Position numbers and translations under genes: made by a program. The notes beneath the pieces were generated by a model that was given only the letters and a program-made list of their open reading frames with translations, was not told the DNA's origin and did not search any database. A DNA stretch of 64,000 nucleotides from assembly GCF_030818955.1 (NCBI RefSeq), contig NZ_JAUTBF010000001.1, forward strand, positions 1,736,001-1,800,000, read 5' to 3'. Origin of the DNA: Microbacterium trichothecenolyticum. Its GTDB lineage: Bacteria; Actinomycetota; Actinomycetes; Actinomycetales; Microbacteriaceae. Positions 61,392-64,000 of the stretch are shown piece by piece (the first letter of the stretch is position 1; each line of letters opens with the position of its first letter).

Positions 61392-62634
61392 ATGACCATC
61401 GATGCCGATGCCCACACCCTCCCCGGAGAACGCGTCACCCACTACGACCTGCTCGGTCGCCGCGACACCGACTACTACGCGGTGTTCGCCGACGTCCCCG
61501 ACGCGGATCGAGCCGCCTGGGATCGGGCCAAGGCCTTCGCCGACGAGGTCGGCACGCGCATGCAGGGCGAATGGGATGCCGCGACGTACCCCGTCGAACT
61601 GCTGCGACGCATGGGAGAACTCGAACTCTTCACCGATGGCATCGACCACCCCGACCTGCCCGTCTCGTCGCCGCTGGCGGCCGGCCTGGTCAACATGGAG
61701 GTGTCGCGCCACGACGGCTCGCTCGCCACCGTCCTCGCCGTGCAGGGCGGGCTCGCCCTGCGCACGCTCGCGCTCTTCGGCTCCCCCGAGCAACAGCAGC
61801 GGTGGCTGGGTCCCCTCGCCGCGGGCACGGTGCTCGGTGCCTTCGCCCTGACCGAGCCCGACCACGGCTCGGACTCGGTCTCGCTCGAGACCACGGCGAC
61901 CCGCACCACCGACGGCTGGTCGCTGAGCGGCACGAAGAAGTGGATCGGCAACGGCGCCTCCGGCGGCATCACCTTTCGTCTGGGCGCGGGTCGAGAACGA
62001 GGGCGGCGACGACCACGGCAACGTGCGCTGCTTCCTCGTCGAGCAGGACACCCCGGGCTACACGGGCACCGTCATCACGGGCAAGATCTCGCTGCGTGGC
62101 ATCCATCAGGCCCACGTCGCGATCAACGACGTGCGTCTCGCCGCGGATTCCGTGCTCCCCGGCGCGCACACCTTCAAAGACGCGTCGCGTGTGCTGTTCG
62201 CCACTCGCTCCGGCGTGGCATGGTCGGCGTTGGGCCACGCGACCGCCTGCTACGAGATCGCGCGGACATATGCCACTCAGCGCATGCAGTTCGGAAAGCC
62301 CCTCGCGACGTTCCAGATGGTGCAGGAACGCCTCGCGCAGATGCTCGACGAGCTCACCGCGATGCAGCTGTACTGCCGCCGCCTGGCCGACCTCGAGACC
62401 TCCGGAGGCCTGCGGCCGACCCAGGCCTCGCTCGCGAAGTACCACAACACCCGCGCCGCCCGTCGAGTGGCGTCGATCGCGCGCGACCTGCTCGGAGGCA
62501 ACGGCATCCTGCTCGAAAACGGCGTCATGCAGCACCTGGCCGACATCGAGGCGATACACACGTACGAGGGCACCGAGAGCGTGCAAGCGCTCCTGATCGG
62601 CCGCGACATCACGGGCATCAGCGCGTTCGTCTGA
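61392..62634 (+). CDS. Acyl-CoA dehydrogenase (frameshifted)
   Basis: About 413 residues. First frame: VTHYDLLGRRDTDYYAVFAD, FALTEPDHGSDSVSLETTA (FAD/substrate region) and SGTKKWIGNGASGGITF. Second frame: VRCFLVEQDTPGYTGTVITG, HATACYEIARTYATQRMQFG (helix with the R.QFG motif), RDLLGGNGILLENGVMQHL and HTYEGTESVQALLIGRDITG (catalytic Glu area). Dropping one T in CCTTTCG near 61973 joins them as GGITFVWARVENEG. Glutaryl- or medium-chain-type by layout. Probable single-base consensus error. Confidence 0.87.
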
Positions 62635-62885
62635 TCCGGGATGCCCGACCCCGGACCCCCTCGGATGCCGGTACCTCGGCGTTCCGACCGGGCCGCCGTT
62701 CGTCGAGGACGCACGCGATCGTCAGGACGCAGGACGTACGCGGATGACGACGATGGCGTACGTCCTCGTCGATCACGTGCGGTTTCGCCAGGTGGCCGGC
62801 GCGGCCGCGAACACTCCGCCTAATCGGCGACCCCGACCCGCGCAACCCGCGCCGCCATGTCGGAGACCCCCGCTACCGTGTCAGC

Positions 62886-64000
62886 ATGGGCCTGTTCTCT
62901 CGTCACCCCGCGCCGCGTGAGGCCGTCACATCCGTCGCTCAGGCGGTGCAGACGCCACCCAAGAGCCTGTGGTCCGACGGGTTCGGGCGGCTCGCCATCC
63001 GGGCCGTGCAGATCATCATCGTCGTGGTGCTCGTCGCGGGCCTCATCTGGGGCATCCGGCAGCTCACGCTCGTGATCATCCCGCTGATCCTCGCGCTCAT
63101 CTTCGCCTCGGCGTTCGGGCCGGTCACCATGTGGATGCGCCGCAAGGGCGTGCCCGCGGTGCTCGCGACGATCCTCACGCTGCTCGCGGTCGTCGTGGTG
63201 CTCGGGGCTCTCGGCTGGCTCGTCGCGAACGCCGTCATCGACCAGTGGGACTACCTCAGCTCGCAGGCCGTCCAGGGCTTCGAGCAGGCGCAGGATTGGT
63301 ACCACACCCTTCCGTTCGCCATCTCGCCCGACCAGGTGAACCAGGCGATCCAGGGCATCCAGAGCTTCGTGACGAGCTCCGAGTTCGGCACGGGAGCCCT
63401 GGCCGGGGTCAGCGCGATCGCCTCCTTCGTCACGGGCTTCGTGCTGATGGTCGTGATCCTCTTCTTCTTCCTCAAAGACGGCCCGCGCATGTGGGAGTTC
63501 GTCCTGCGGCCGTTCCACGGCAAGGACTACGACCGGGCCCGCCGCATCGGCGACAAGACCGTGACCGTGCTCGGCTCCTACGTGCGCGGCACCGCGTCCG
63601 TCGCCGCGGTCGACGCGATCGGCATCGGCATCGGCCTGGCGATCCTGCAGGTGCCCCTCGCCCTGCCGCTCGCCGTGCTCGTTTTCCTGCTCGCGTTCAT
63701 CCCGATCGTCGGGGCCGTGACCGCCGGCATCCTCGCCGCGCTCGTCGCCCTCGTCACGAACGGCCCGATCGTCGCGCTCATCGTCGTCGGCATCGTGGTG
63801 CTGGTGAACCAGCTCGAGGGCAACTTCCTGCAGCCGGTCCTGATGGGCCGCTCCATGAAGCTGCACTCGTTCGTCGTGCTCGTGGTGCTGGCCGGCGGTA
63901 CCGCCATCGGCGGCATCCTCGGCACGCTCCTCGCCGTCCCGCTCACCGCCGTCGCCTGGGGCATCATCACGGTGTGGAACGGGCCCGACAAGCCCGCGGA
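62886..64000 (+). CDS. AI-2E family transporter (runs off the window)
   Basis: 371 residues visible from ATG 62886 to the right edge with no stop yet. Eight or so hydrophobic segments. Family blocks: IIPLILALIFASAFGPVTMW, FVTGFVLMVVILFFFLKDGP, VTVLGSYVRGTASVAAVDAI, VFLLAFIPIVGAVTAGILAA and NQLEGNFLQPVLMGRSMKLH. PF01594 proteins export autoinducer-2 or act as Na+/H+ antiporters; which applies is unknown. The 250 bp upstream hold no recognisable gene. Confidence 0.93.
   Translation, partial: MGLFSRHPAPREAVTSVAQAVQTPPKSLWSDGFGRLAIRAVQIIIVVVLVAGLIWGIRQLTLVIIPLILALIFASAFGPVTMWMRRKGVPAVLATILTLLAVVVVLGALGWLVANAVIDQWDYLSSQAVQGFEQAQDWYHTLPFAISPDQVNQAIQGIQSFVTSSEFGTGALAGVSAIASFVTGFVLMVVILFFFLKDGPRMWEFVLRPFHGKDYDRARRIGDKTVTVLGSYVRGTASVAAVDAIGIGIGLAILQVPLALPLAVLVFLLAFIPIVGAVTAGILAALVALVTNGPIVALIVVGIVVLVNQLEGNFLQPVLMGRSMKLHSFVVLVVLAGGTAIGGILGTLLAVPLTAVAWGIITVWNGPDKPA

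Overview
The window looks like a chromosome segment of a high-GC actinobacterium of the Microbacteriaceae, most likely Microbacterium or a close relative. Support: strong G/C third-position bias, frequent GTG starts, many ATGA/GTGA stop-start overlaps, and typical neighbourhoods (DUF6350-purN-purH, sucCD, a nirBD-cysG-hemD-sirB string, and a nitrate uptake and reduction operon).

Layout. 1-17.9 kb is mostly core: the tail of a flavin disulfide oxidoreductase, purine synthesis (purN, purH), a DUF6350 membrane protein, an exported polysaccharide deacetylase, the nitrite reductase plus siroheme operon (minus strand), a deazaflavin-type oxidoreductase, an NCS2 purine permease and sucCD. 18.5-25.2 kb is a visibly A/T-richer minus-strand island encoding a ribosomally made, post-translationally modified peptide (RiPP). 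A 29-residue precursor ending GDGWCCWCWC has a perfect Shine-Dalgarno. It is followed by a leader-binding protein, two SagB-like dehydrogenase-fold proteins (the second one frameshifted), an ABC exporter (ATPase and permease), an M50-type membrane peptidase, a 2TM protein, a zinc ribbon protein and a YcaO cyclodehydratase ending in PxPxP. This azole-peptide system is the most novel item here. An XRE regulator and an ImmA/IrrE-type metallopeptidase lie just upstream on the other strand.

26.8-34.9 kb holds ordinary accessory genes: a NarL-type two-component system, DUF305 and DUF6153 proteins, a LysR regulator divergent from a DMT transporter, hydrolases and small conserved proteins. 35-37.7 kb is a polymorphic toxin/immunity scar: an orphan HNH-like nuclease tip and two YezG-like immunity paralogues, arranged with a 329-bp direct repeat. 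37.7-47.7 kb holds efflux and regulator pairs, remnants (CMD, TetR), and a 0.73-kb near-identical duplication that leaves two differently truncated epoxide hydrolase copies. 47.5-50.25 kb looks like a decayed integrative element: an integrase remnant, an unrecognised gene coupled to a four-helix membrane protein, another membrane protein, and a tRNA-Gly-like 3' fragment. 50.4-55.6 kb is nitrate uptake and assimilatory nitrate reductase, which feeds nitrite to NirBD at 10-13 kb; the siroheme genes supply the NirB cofactor. 55.8 kb to the end holds a LysE exporter, an FAD oxidoreductase with a dead Rieske tail, a secreted S8 protease, a TetR regulator with its probable operator at an acyl-CoA dehydrogenase, a YbaK protein and the start of an AI-2E family transporter.

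At least six otherwise normal genes carry single indels, mostly in homopolymers or short repeats. Part of the apparent gene breakage is therefore probably consensus error, and this also bears on the frameshift in the RiPP dehydrogenase.
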